Below, piece by piece: positions 13,707 through 19,936 of a stretch of 19,936 nucleotides of DNA. The translations under genes and the position numbers were made by a program. Numbering within the stretch: position 1 is the stretch's first letter; each line of letters opens with the position of its first letter. Source of the DNA: Betaproteobacteria bacterium UBA6910 (GTDB taxonomy: Bacteria > Pseudomonadota > Gammaproteobacteria > Burkholderiales > UBA6910); contig DKBC01000173.1 in the NCBI GenBank assembly GCA_002451065.1, forward strand, positions 1-19,936, given 5' to 3'. The notes under the pieces were generated by a model that had not been told where the DNA came from, made no database searches, and saw nothing but the letters and a program-made list of their open reading frames with translations.

Positions 13707-15146
13707 CTAGACCTTGACGACCCGGATCTGGTCGGTGGTTCCAGGGCGCTGGTGCAGCCCGGCGGTGGCCACCACCAGATCCCCCGGCTGAAGGTACCCG
13801 AGTTCCTTGGCGCGGGCGATGGCGACGTCGATCTTCTCCGAATCCGAGTGTCCGTCCAAGCACAACAGGGGAATGACACCCCAGTTCAGGGACAGCCGGC
13901 GCGCCGCGAGCGGTGAACTCGTGACGGCCAGGATCGGGCAGTCGGGCCTGTGCTTGGAGATCTGGCGGGAGGTGAAGCCGGTGGCGGTCAGGCTGATGAC
14001 GGCGGCGGCACCCAGCGTCGCTGCCATGGAGGCGGCTGCCTGGGCCACGGCATCGGTCACCACATTGGCGGGATTCTGACGGATCTTCTGCAGGTGGCCG
14101 TAGTCCTTTAGATACGACTCGGCCTTCACCGCCAGCGCTCCCATGGTGCGCACCGCCGCCACCGGATAATTGCCCATGGCCGTCTCCCCGGAAAGCATGA
14201 CCGCCGATGTGCCGTCCAGAATCGCATTGGCCACGTCGCTCGCCTCGGCGCGGGTCGGCTTCGGATTGCGTTCCATGGAATCCAGCATCTGGGTGGCGGT
14301 GATCACCGGCTTGCCGTTGAACACGGTGGCGCGGATGATCTTCTTCTGGGTCCCGGGCACTTCCGCCAGCGGAAGTTCCACCCCGAGATCTCCGCGGGCC
14401 ACCATGGTGCCATCGGCGGCGGCGACGATTTCGTCCAGGTTGTTCACCCCGCTCCAGTTCTCGATCTTGGCGATGATGGGCACCTCCGCCGAGCGTTCCG
14501 CCAGCAGGGCACGTATGGCATGCACGTCATCGGCCGACTGGACGAACGACGCGGCGATGTAATCCACGTCGTGCTCCGCTGCAAACGTGACTTCCTGGCG
14601 CAGGTTCTCGTGCAAGGCCGCATCCCCGAGCCGGAGCATGAGCTTGGAATCCGGCAGGTTGATGCTCTTCCGGGCGCGCAGGAATCCCCCGACGACCACA
14701 CGGCACACGAGCGCGCCGCTTTCACGCTGCACCACGCGCAGCTCGATGCTGCCATCGTCGATCAGCACGCTGGCTCCGGGTTGCAGGGCGGTGACAAGTT
14801 CCGGGTAGGACACGGAGACCCCGGTGGCGTCACCGACGCGCGACGCGGCGTACAGGCGAAACGTCGCGTCCGGCACCAGCTCGAGCTTTTCCTCGGCGAG
14901 AGGCCCGGTGCGGATTTCGATGCCTCTGGTGTCGATCATGATCGCGACGAACACCCCCGCTTGGTCAGCGGCACGGCGCACCCGCTCGACGCGCCGGGCA
15001 TGCTGGTCCAGGTCCCCGTGAGAAAGATTGAGCCGGGCCACGTTCATGCCGGCCCCGATCATCGCCCGCAGGGTCTCGTCGTCATCGCAGGCCGGGCCGA
15101 TGGTGGCGATGATCTTGGTCTTCCTCAAGACCGTGCGGGTGTTCAT
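13707..15146 (-). CDS. pyk: Pyruvate kinase
   Basis: 479-residue glycolytic enzyme converting phosphoenolpyruvate and ADP to pyruvate and ATP in the cytoplasm. Clear family motifs are TKIIATIGPAC at the N-terminus, NVARLNLSHG (substrate-binding Arg38), IIAKIENWSGVNNLDEI with the catalytic lysine and metal-binding glutamate, MVARGDLGVELP, and the TQMLDSMERNPKPTRAEASDVANAILDG stretch. The lid-domain strand reads DTRGIEIRTG instead of the usual DTKGPEIRTG. The C-terminal domain ends at the stop with no truncation. The ATG at 15146 has GAGG eight bases upstream and coincides with the family N-terminus; an in-frame extension to 15212 is unlikely. It stands between a lipoprotein gene and a remnant of that gene's paralogue. 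Confidence 0.97.
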   Translation of the reverse strand: MNTRTVLRKTKIIATIGPACDDDETLRAMIGAGMNVARLNLSHGDLDQHARRVERVRRAADQAGVFVAIMIDTRGIEIRTGPLAEEKLELVPDATFRLYAASRVGDATGVSVSYPELVTALQPGASVLIDDGSIELRVVQRESGALVCRVVVGGFLRARKSINLPDSKLMLRLGDAALHENLRQEVTFAAEHDVDYIAASFVQSADDVHAIRALLAERSAEVPIIAKIENWSGVNNLDEIVAAADGTMVARGDLGVELPLAEVPGTQKKIIRATVFNGKPVITATQMLDSMERNPKPTRAEASDVANAILDGTSAVMLSGETAMGNYPVAAVRTMGALAVKAESYLKDYGHLQKIRQNPANVVTDAVAQAAASMAATLGAAAVISLTATGFTSRQISKHRPDCPILAVTSSPLAARRLSLNWGVIPLLCLDGHSDSEKIDVAIARAKELGYLQPGDLVVATAGLHQRPGTTDQIRVVKV

Positions 15147-15575
15147 GGCGGTAACCTCATCCTGGGCGACTGAATCGACTGCGCTTCGAGTTTCGTGGGA
15201 ATTCCCCGGCATCGCGGGCGCACGGGCGTAAGCCTGTCAAAGCTGAAAGACGGAAAGAGGGGAAAAAGGGGTCCGGCACGCCTACTTCAGACCCCAATGC
15301 CCTCCCCCGCAGATACGGGTTTGCTTCTTCCTCCTTCAGCCGCGGCCTTCCGACCTGATGCGGCCAGGGGCAATTGTATTCCCTTGCGGTCGCGGCGGCG
15401 CGGAGCGTCCACTCCTCGCCGGCTGTTGTCGCGCATTCGAGAGGGACTGTTTTTGAGTCGCCCTGGGCGGCCAGCCGCGGGCGCGAGGGCGGCCTTTCCC
15501 AAGGGCCAAAAAAGGCGGTGCAGATGCCGGCTTTGGCGGGGTCGCCGGACACCCGTCCTCGCCCGACCAGCGCAC
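15147..15575. other. Non-coding stretch upstream of pyruvate kinase
   Basis: About 430 bp without a convincing gene: the open frames here show no family motifs. It probably carries the promoter of pyruvate kinase, but I see no convincing pair of promoter boxes. The only clear structure is the inverted repeat at 15268-15295, listed separately. Confidence 0.5.
15268..15295. repeat. REP-like stem-loop upstream of pyruvate kinase
   Basis: GGGGTC (15268-15273) and GACCCC (15290-15295) form a perfect 6-bp inverted repeat around a 16-base loop, preceded by an A-run. The GGGGTC...GACCCC layout resembles REP or palindromic unit elements. Only one copy is seen in the window. Confidence 0.35.
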
Positions 15576-16196
15576 TCAGTCACCGGCCGGGGGCTCTACG
15601 CGCCAGTTGGTGATGAGCGAGGGGCCCTGCACCTCGCAGCCGAGCGCCTCGAGCCAGCGCGCCGTGACGACGTTTGAGTTGTGCTCCGCCGAGTACGGGG
15701 TCGGGTGCCGGACGAAGTCGAGATCGTAGGTGGCACTGTGGACCAGGGTAGCGCGGTTTGCCTCGAACAGCTCATCGAGTTCCCCGCGTAGCCGCTCGCT
15801 CGCTGCGCGCGCCACCCGCAGCTCGTACACCTGCACCGTCCCCTCGCGGACCTGCGCGCGCACCGCCTGCACCTCGGCTGGGCCTTTGAGTTCGCCCCGT
15901 CCAAGGGCGGCGGGTGTGCCTCCCAAGAGCGCGGCGAACCCGCTGCCAGGGCCGGTCTGCTCCAGGGCATACCAGCGAAAGTCGCCGTAGGCATAGCGCA
16001 CCAGGCGGCCCTCGCCCGCGGGCAGGACCAGGCTCGCGTGCCCTCCGTGGTCGAGCAGGAACACGGCGACCGGCTCCTCGGGCGCCGCGGGGGCGACTAC
16101 CACGGTCGCGCACGCCGCCAGCAATAGGAATACCGCCATCCCCAGTCCGAGCAGCGGCAGACCCAACGGCGAACGACTCAATCTCACCGACCGCAA
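15576..16196 (-). CDS. Putative lipoprotein of unknown function
   Basis: Protein of up to 206 residues with a hydrophobic N-terminal segment ending in a lipobox (LLLAAC, Cys29 from the TTG start), so it is probably lipid-anchored. The mature part has FLLDHGGHASLVLP, a GDFRWYAL segment, a helical middle (ASERLRGELDELFEANRA) and HNSNVVTARWLEALGC near the C-terminus. The pattern of a histidine-containing strand and a late conserved Asn/Trp region recalls DUF2459-type proteins, but I do not claim the family. Start choice is uncertain: TTG at 16196 or GTG at 16187, neither with a good ribosome-binding site. The TTG directly abuts the stop of a decayed upstream gene. A frameshifted paralogue fragment lies at 13493-13690 beyond pyruvate kinase. 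Confidence 0.7.
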   Translation of the reverse strand: MRSVRLSRSPLGLPLLGLGMAVFLLLAACATVVVAPAAPEEPVAVFLLDHGGHASLVLPAGEGRLVRYAYGDFRWYALEQTGPGSGFAALLGGTPAALGRGELKGPAEVQAVRAQVREGTVQVYELRVARAASERLRGELDELFEANRATLVHSATYDLDFVRHPTPYSAEHNSNVVTARWLEALGCEVQGPSLITNWRVEPPAGD

Positions 16197-16448
16197 TCAG
16201 TCAATCCGGAACGAACCGCCCAGGCGCTGCAGGCGCCCGTTCCCTTCCGAGCCGGCACGGCACGGGCCAAAGCGGAACGATGGCGGCAGCGCCGGAAGCG
16301 TGATACGCAAGTCTCGGTACCAGACGCACCCCCGCCCGCCCGGCGACTCGATGCCGTCGAGCCCGGGGTGCGCGGCAAATCCACGGAAACCGGCGAGCGC
16401 CTCCTCGTTCCAGCCGGCGCGGTCGAGGGCCGCCTGCGTCGGCGTGCC
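16197..16448 (-). pseudogene. C-terminal stub of a DUF457/YdjM-like metal-dependent hydrolase gene
   Basis: The last 83 codons before a TGA at 16197-16199 read like the C-terminus of membrane-bound predicted metal-dependent hydrolases: FRGFAAHPGLDG, VWYRDLRITLPALPPSFRFG and a CRAG segment, where relatives have a WFTDLRF...PFRYG...CR pattern. The N-terminal transmembrane and metal-binding part is absent, because the preceding DNA is the 3' end of the aldo-keto reductase region and shows no matching sequence in this frame. The frame extends openly to 16565 but overlaps that reductase gene there. Probably a leftover from a deletion; the family assignment is by memory of the motif. Confidence 0.55.
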
Positions 16449-16512
16449 CCCGCAATCTCCGGAGGTGTGATTGCCTCGCCAAGCCGAAACCCTTCCTCGG
16501 CAAAACACGGGC

Positions 16513-17430
16513 TCAGTCCACGATCGAATCGAAGAACTGCTCGATGGTACGCCGCATGCCGGCATCCGGGAGGTGGCCCCGGGCGGCGCCGAGATTGTCC
16601 TCCACGTGGGCGACCCGGGTGGTGCCGGGAATGGCGCAGGTCACCGCCGGGTGGGATACCACGTACTTGAGGAACACCTGGGCCCAGGACGCGCATCCGA
16701 TTTCCGCGGCCCAGGGCGGCAGGCGCCGGTCCCCCACCGCGCGGAACTGGGTGCCGCGCCCGAACGGCAGATTGGCGAGTACCGCCATCCCCCGCTCGGC
16801 GGCGAGGGGCAGGAGACGCTCGCCCGCGCCCCGGTTGCCGACGGCGTAATCCACCTGGATGAAATCCAGCGTCTCGCGCCGCATGATGGCCTCCATCTCC
16901 TCGTATTGCCGATCGCTGGAGCTGGTGATCCCGACGTAACGGATGCGCCCCGCGGCCTTGAGCTCGCGCAGGGTGCCGAGCTGGGTCCCGGCGTCACGCA
17001 GGTTGTGCACCTGAAACAGGTCCACCCGCGCAACGCCCAGGGCGCGGAACGAGTCCTCGATGCGCGCCCGCCCGGCGTCCGCACCCTCGCGGTCCACCTT
17101 GGTGGCGAGGAACAGGCGCTCGCGAATCCCGGTCTCGCGCAGGATGCCGCCGATCACGTCTTCGGAATCGGAGTAGGAAGGCGCCGTGTCCACCACCTTG
17201 CCGCCCACGCGCGCGAAGGCGCTCAGGGTGTCCCGCAACCGCGCCACGTAATCAGGGTCTCCCGAGCGGTAGCGGTTGGTCCCCACGCCCACCACGGGGA
17301 TGCGCTCACCGCTGGCCGGGATGGGCTTGGTCACGAGGGGCGATTGCGCGAGGGTCCCGCGGGCGCCGGTGAGGATCGCCGCGCCCGCGGCGGCGCCCAA
17401 GGCGAGAATCTCCCTGCGGGTATAGGGCAT
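16513..17430 (-). CDS. Tat-exported aldo-keto reductase
   Basis: 305-residue aldo-keto reductase with an N-terminal twin-arginine signal (YTRREILALGAAAG, a hydrophobic run, then GTLAQS as the likely cleavage region), so it is predicted to be folded with its cofactor in the cytoplasm and exported to the periplasm. The catalytic tetrad is visible: Asp81 and Tyr86 (VDTAPSYSDSE), Lys111 (FLATKVD) and His142 (FQVHNL). The NADP-binding C-terminal part contains VTCAIPGTTRVAHVEDNLGAA. It is complete and of usual length. The ATG at 17430 has GGAG five bases upstream. The substrate is not apparent; its neighbours are another NAD(P)-dependent oxidoreductase upstream and the hydrolase stub downstream. 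A TATATT -10-like box lies shortly before it. Confidence 0.92.
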   Translation of the reverse strand: MPYTRREILALGAAAGAAILTGARGTLAQSPLVTKPIPASGERIPVVGVGTNRYRSGDPDYVARLRDTLSAFARVGGKVVDTAPSYSDSEDVIGGILRETGIRERLFLATKVDREGADAGRARIEDSFRALGVARVDLFQVHNLRDAGTQLGTLRELKAAGRIRYVGITSSSDRQYEEMEAIMRRETLDFIQVDYAVGNRGAGERLLPLAAERGMAVLANLPFGRGTQFRAVGDRRLPPWAAEIGCASWAQVFLKYVVSHPAVTCAIPGTTRVAHVEDNLGAARGHLPDAGMRRTIEQFFDSIVD

Positions 17431-17477
17431 GACGGCTCCAGCTAATCGGATTGGAAAATATAAGCGATCCCGACTTC

Positions 17478-17500
17478 CCTTGCCTAATCGACGGGCAAGG
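17478..17500. promoter_or_regulatory. Inverted repeat upstream of the aldo-keto reductase
   Basis: A perfect 7-bp inverted repeat, CCTTGCC and GGCAAGG, around a 9-base spacer, about 50 bases before the reductase ATG and just upstream of a TATATT box on the minus strand. No T-tract follows, so it is more like an operator or a folded leader than a terminator. Confidence 0.35.
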
Positions 17501-17660
17501 CACCCGGTCAGTCCCGCGGCGCCCGCAAGCCCGCAGCAAGGCATCGTCGGCCGCAGCCAGCCGGAACCCTCTGCCGCGAATCGGTTCCCGTGCCCCAGGT
17601 GCTGGCCGGTTGCTGCCGTCACCGCCGCGGAGGCAGCCGAGGGCGCGGAAAACCTAATCG

Positions 17661-19046
17661 TTACGGATCGAATCGGCTGGCTGGGAGGCTGCCGGGCGCG
17701 GAGTCCGAGTCCCCGGCAAACAGGGCCTCCATCTCCTTTCGCAAGCGCACCGCCTCGCTGTCTTGCGCTTGCACGTCGCTCCAGGTGACCGGCTTACCGG
17801 CCGCGACGGGCCGGGCAAGTTGGATGCCGTGGGCGAGGCCGATGGGCAATCCGCCAAGGGCGAGGGATTCCGCTGCCGGCATAAGTTTGCCCCAGACCGT
17901 GTAACCGCCCTCCCCATCCAGTTTTTCGCCTGCCCTGAGGTCGCGCTTGGCCGTGGCCACCACGTCGCCGCGAAACCCGGTGGGGCAGCCCGTGGGCTCC
18001 TGGCGCAGGGCCGCGGAAAGTACGCTGATTCCCAGTTCCAGGCCGATGAGGTGAAACGGCTTGTACATGGCGCTGTAGTTGCCGCTGTCATCGGTGACCA
18101 GCCCGTATTCCTTGAAGCAGCGCCGCACGTAATCGCTGTCACCGGCGAAGGTGACGTACACGCCCCAGCGCAGGTCGCGGAATACCGGCCGCCCGTCCCG
18201 TTCCAGGCTGGAGATCACCTCCACCTGCCCCCGATGGTGCAGGTGCCCCCCTTCGGCGCGCGGCCGCAGCACTCGGGCCAGATCGTCCACCCCGCAGGGC
18301 GGGAACTCCAGGCCACCCGGCGCCGGGGTGAGTCCGGTGGCGTTGGCCACCGCCGCCATCTCGATGCCCGACTTGGTGCCGTCGAGAAAGGAATTGAACA
18401 TCTGGGCGTTGAAGTCTCCCTTCGCCACCACCTCCGCTGTAAAGCCATAGTGACCCCAGACGGTCTCCGGCGTGGAAGCATTGTACTGGGGCAGATACTT
18501 GGTGCCCTTTCCCGCTGCAACCACCTCGAAGCCCGCGGCCCGTGCCCAGTCCACCATCTCGCAGATCAGGGCCGGCTGGTCGCCGTAGGCCAGCGAATAC
18601 ACGATCCCCGCCTCCCTGGCGCGCCGCGCCAGCAGCGGCCCCGCCAGGGCGTCTGCCTCCACGTTCACCATCACGATGTGCTTGCCGTGCTCGCAGCAGG
18701 CCATGACGTGGCGGATGCCGGCAGCAGGGCTGCCGGTGGCGTCGATAACCACCTCGATGCCATCGCCGGCAATCGCGGTCATGGGGTCATCGCTAACCAG
18801 CGTGGCGCCGGTCCTCACGGCTTCCGCCAGGGTCTTCGCGGCGTAATGCTCGGCCGGCCAGCCAGTGCGGGCCAGGGATTCCCGGGCGCGCTGGGGCGAA
18901 AGGTCCGCCACGCAGGTCAGATGCAGGCCGGGAGTGCGCCGTGCCTGGGAGAGGAACATGGAGCCGAACTTGCCCGCGCCGATCAGCGCCGCGCGCACCG
19001 GGCGCCCGGTTGCCGCGCGTTCCTGCAGGAGTCGGTAAAGGTTCAT
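17661..19046 (-). CDS. NAD(P)-dependent oxidoreductase with C-terminal SAF domain (COG4091-type, homoserine dehydrogenase-like)
   Basis: 461-residue protein. The N-terminal Rossmann fold starts at residue 19 with AALIGAGKFGSMFL (GxGxxG at residues 23-28). The middle contains the homoserine dehydrogenase-like catalytic segment (VNVEADALAGPLLARRAREAG, YGDQPALICEMVDWARAAG, and a GKGTKYLPQYNASTPE region). The C-terminal part (about 350-430) is a SAF domain (DVVATAKRDLRAGEKLDGEGG...). Members of this family act on small hydroxy or keto acids or sugar-derived substrates; no true homoserine pathway genes are nearby. The ATG at 19046 fits the family start, although its ribosome-binding site is weak. 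Convincing by domain layout; the substrate is unknown. Confidence 0.85.
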   Translation of the reverse strand: MNLYRLLQERAATGRPVRAALIGAGKFGSMFLSQARRTPGLHLTCVADLSPQRARESLARTGWPAEHYAAKTLAEAVRTGATLVSDDPMTAIAGDGIEVVIDATGSPAAGIRHVMACCEHGKHIVMVNVEADALAGPLLARRAREAGIVYSLAYGDQPALICEMVDWARAAGFEVVAAGKGTKYLPQYNASTPETVWGHYGFTAEVVAKGDFNAQMFNSFLDGTKSGIEMAAVANATGLTPAPGGLEFPPCGVDDLARVLRPRAEGGHLHHRGQVEVISSLERDGRPVFRDLRWGVYVTFAGDSDYVRRCFKEYGLVTDDSGNYSAMYKPFHLIGLELGISVLSAALRQEPTGCPTGFRGDVVATAKRDLRAGEKLDGEGGYTVWGKLMPAAESLALGGLPIGLAHGIQLARPVAAGKPVTWSDVQAQDSEAVRLRKEMEALFAGDSDSAPGSLPASRFDP

Positions 19047-19260
19047 GACTCGCTTTCAAAAAGATTTCATCGCAGAGTAGGCGGAGGAAAGCCTGTCATT
19101 GACCATGATCGAGATTAAAAATCCGCATCGACGTAATTTTCGCTCAAAAAGCAATTCTTTTGCCCGGAGGCTTACGACCTTTTTCAGCGCGCCCGGAGCA
19201 GGACAACCAGGGCAGGGAGGAGATTTCCCGGTATCCGCCGCGGCCTCCGCAATAAAAGAT
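19047..19260. other. AT-richer intergenic region
   Basis: The 214 bp between the peroxidase-like gene and the SAF oxidoreductase gene is noticeably AT-richer and should contain the promoter of the latter. Several A- and T-runs are present, but I could not pick a -35/-10 pair with good spacing, and no clear terminator hairpin was found. Confidence 0.4.
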
Positions 19261-19842
19261 CTACTTTTTCGGCACCCGTCCCAGCAGGTAGAACTCGTCG
19301 TTGGGCCGCATCTCGATGAGGTTGGCCATGCGGTTGGAGAGCGCGAAAAACGCGGTGATGGCGCCGATGTCCCAGATGTCCTCTTCGTTGAACCCGTGGG
19401 CGCGCAACACCACGAAGTCCTCCTCCCCCACCCGCCCCGGCGTCAGCGCAACCTTGACCGCGAAATCCAGCATCGCCTTCTGGCGCGCCGTGATGTCCGC
19501 CTTGCGGTAATTCACCGCCACCTGGTCGGCGACCAAGGGGCTTTTTGCCCGCACGCGCAGAATTGCGCCGTGGGCGATCACGCAGTAATGGCAGTCGTTG
19601 ACGCTGCTGGTGGCGACCACGATCATCTCGCGCTCGGCCTTGGTGAGCCCGCCCTCCTTCTCCATCAGCGCGTCGTGGTAAGCGAAGAAGGCGCGGAATT
19701 CGTCCGGTCGGTGGGCCAGGGTGAGAAACACGTTGGGAACGAAACCGGATTTCTCCTGCACCGCCTCGATGCGCTCCCGGATGTCCCTGGGCAGGTCCTC
19801 GAGCCTCGGGACCGGATAACGGCTGATGAGCTGCTCTCCCAC
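19261..19842 (-). CDS. Peroxidase-related AhpD-like carboxymuconolactone decarboxylase-family protein
   Basis: 193-residue protein of the uncharacterised peroxidase-related (AhpD-like) family, helical and cytoplasmic. The redox motif is NDCHYCVIAHG with Cys84, Cys87 and His91, as in alkylhydroperoxidase AhpD. Before it lies the usual SGFVPNVFLTLAHRP segment, and after it EEDIWDIGAITAFFALSNRMAN. The start is placed at the GTG at 19842 because GGGAGG lies five bases upstream; an upstream in-frame TTG at 19872 has a poorly placed ribosome-binding site and overlaps the neighbouring stop. It begins 19 bases after the aldehyde dehydrogenase stop, so the two are probably co-transcribed. Confidence 0.9.
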   Translation of the reverse strand: MGEQLISRYPVPRLEDLPRDIRERIEAVQEKSGFVPNVFLTLAHRPDEFRAFFAYHDALMEKEGGLTKAEREMIVVATSSVNDCHYCVIAHGAILRVRAKSPLVADQVAVNYRKADITARQKAMLDFAVKVALTPGRVGEEDFVVLRAHGFNEEDIWDIGAITAFFALSNRMANLIEMRPNDEFYLLGRVPKK

Positions 19843-19861
19843 GTCGGCCTCCCGTTCTTGC

Positions 19862-19936
19862 TTACTGGTCAATGCCCCCCAGGCATACGTATTTGATCTC
19901 CAGAAACTCCTCGATGCCGTACTTGGAGCCTTCGCG
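19862..19936 (-). CDS. Aldehyde dehydrogenase C-terminus (probably NAD-dependent succinate-semialdehyde dehydrogenase), partial
   Basis: The last 24 codons of a gene running off the right edge of the window. REGSKYGIEEFLEIKYVCLG matches the very conserved C-terminus of succinate-semialdehyde dehydrogenases (REGSKYG...EIKY.C.GG). The gene ends with TAA and is followed closely by the peroxidase-like gene. With so little sequence, another aldehyde dehydrogenase of the same clade cannot be excluded. Confidence 0.75.
   Translation of the reverse strand, partial: REGSKYGIEEFLEIKYVCLGGIDQ

Noticed and set aside
15362..15385. TACAAT on the minus strand as a pyruvate kinase -10 box
   Set aside because: No acceptable -35 hexamer at 16-18 bases; more than 200 bases from the start codon.
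17763..19118. 451-codon plus-strand open frame
   Set aside because: Antisense to the SAF-domain oxidoreductase, which has clear Rossmann and SAF motifs; no motif of its own.

Overview
The window is GC-rich, densely coded DNA from a Gram-negative bacterium. An RND efflux pump, a lipobox protein, a Tat-type signal and Shine-Dalgarno-type starts all fit this. The gene content suggests a metabolically versatile beta- or gammaproteobacterium, but nothing here fixes the genus. Apart from one integron-type integrase at the left edge, all genes lie on the minus strand.

Left edge (1-1238): an AT-richer patch holds four ~20-bp tandem repeats that resemble a transposon end. Behind it is an IntI-type integrase that looks decayed: it has no usable start before its conserved N-terminus and lacks about 30 internal residues.

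1277-5497 is a tight catabolic operon. A leucine/valine/phenylalanine-type dehydrogenase is followed by a three-gene 2-oxoacid:acceptor oxidoreductase (fused gamma-delta, alpha, beta; ATGA overlaps). Amino acid deamination would feed oxidative decarboxylation of the 2-oxoacid to acyl-CoA.

5661-11228 is a duplicated locus wrapped around an efflux module. An RND pump and its membrane fusion protein lie between two direct copies of a ybaK-promoter-dehydrogenase segment. The left copy has an intact dehydrogenase but a gutted ybaK. The right copy has an intact ybaK but only the first 74 codons of the dehydrogenase, and these run in frame into the fusion-protein gene. This is the pattern expected from a single-crossover insertion or a tandem duplication.

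11352-13490 is the most unusual part: a self-contained two-gene cassette with its own sigma70-like promoter and an 8-nt gene overlap. The first protein has an N-terminal nucleoside-deoxyribosyltransferase/TIR-like domain (DRHyd type) plus a TPR region of the MAP3K TRAFs-binding (DUF4071/TPR-S) type, the architecture of the N-terminus of animal ASK kinases. The second has a helical N-terminus and another domain of the same alpha/beta class. I infer a predicted NAD/nucleotide-linked immune or conflict system.

13493-16448 has pyruvate kinase between a small putative lipoprotein gene and a frameshifted remnant of a paralogue of that gene, plus the C-terminal stub of a DUF457-type hydrolase gene. 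16513-19936 holds a Tat-exported aldo-keto reductase, a COG4091-type NAD(P)-dependent oxidoreductase with a C-terminal SAF domain, a peroxidase-related AhpD-like protein and the last 24 codons of an aldehyde (probably succinate-semialdehyde) dehydrogenase. Several gene remnants and two duplicate-flanked modules mark the window as a rearrangement-prone accessory region.
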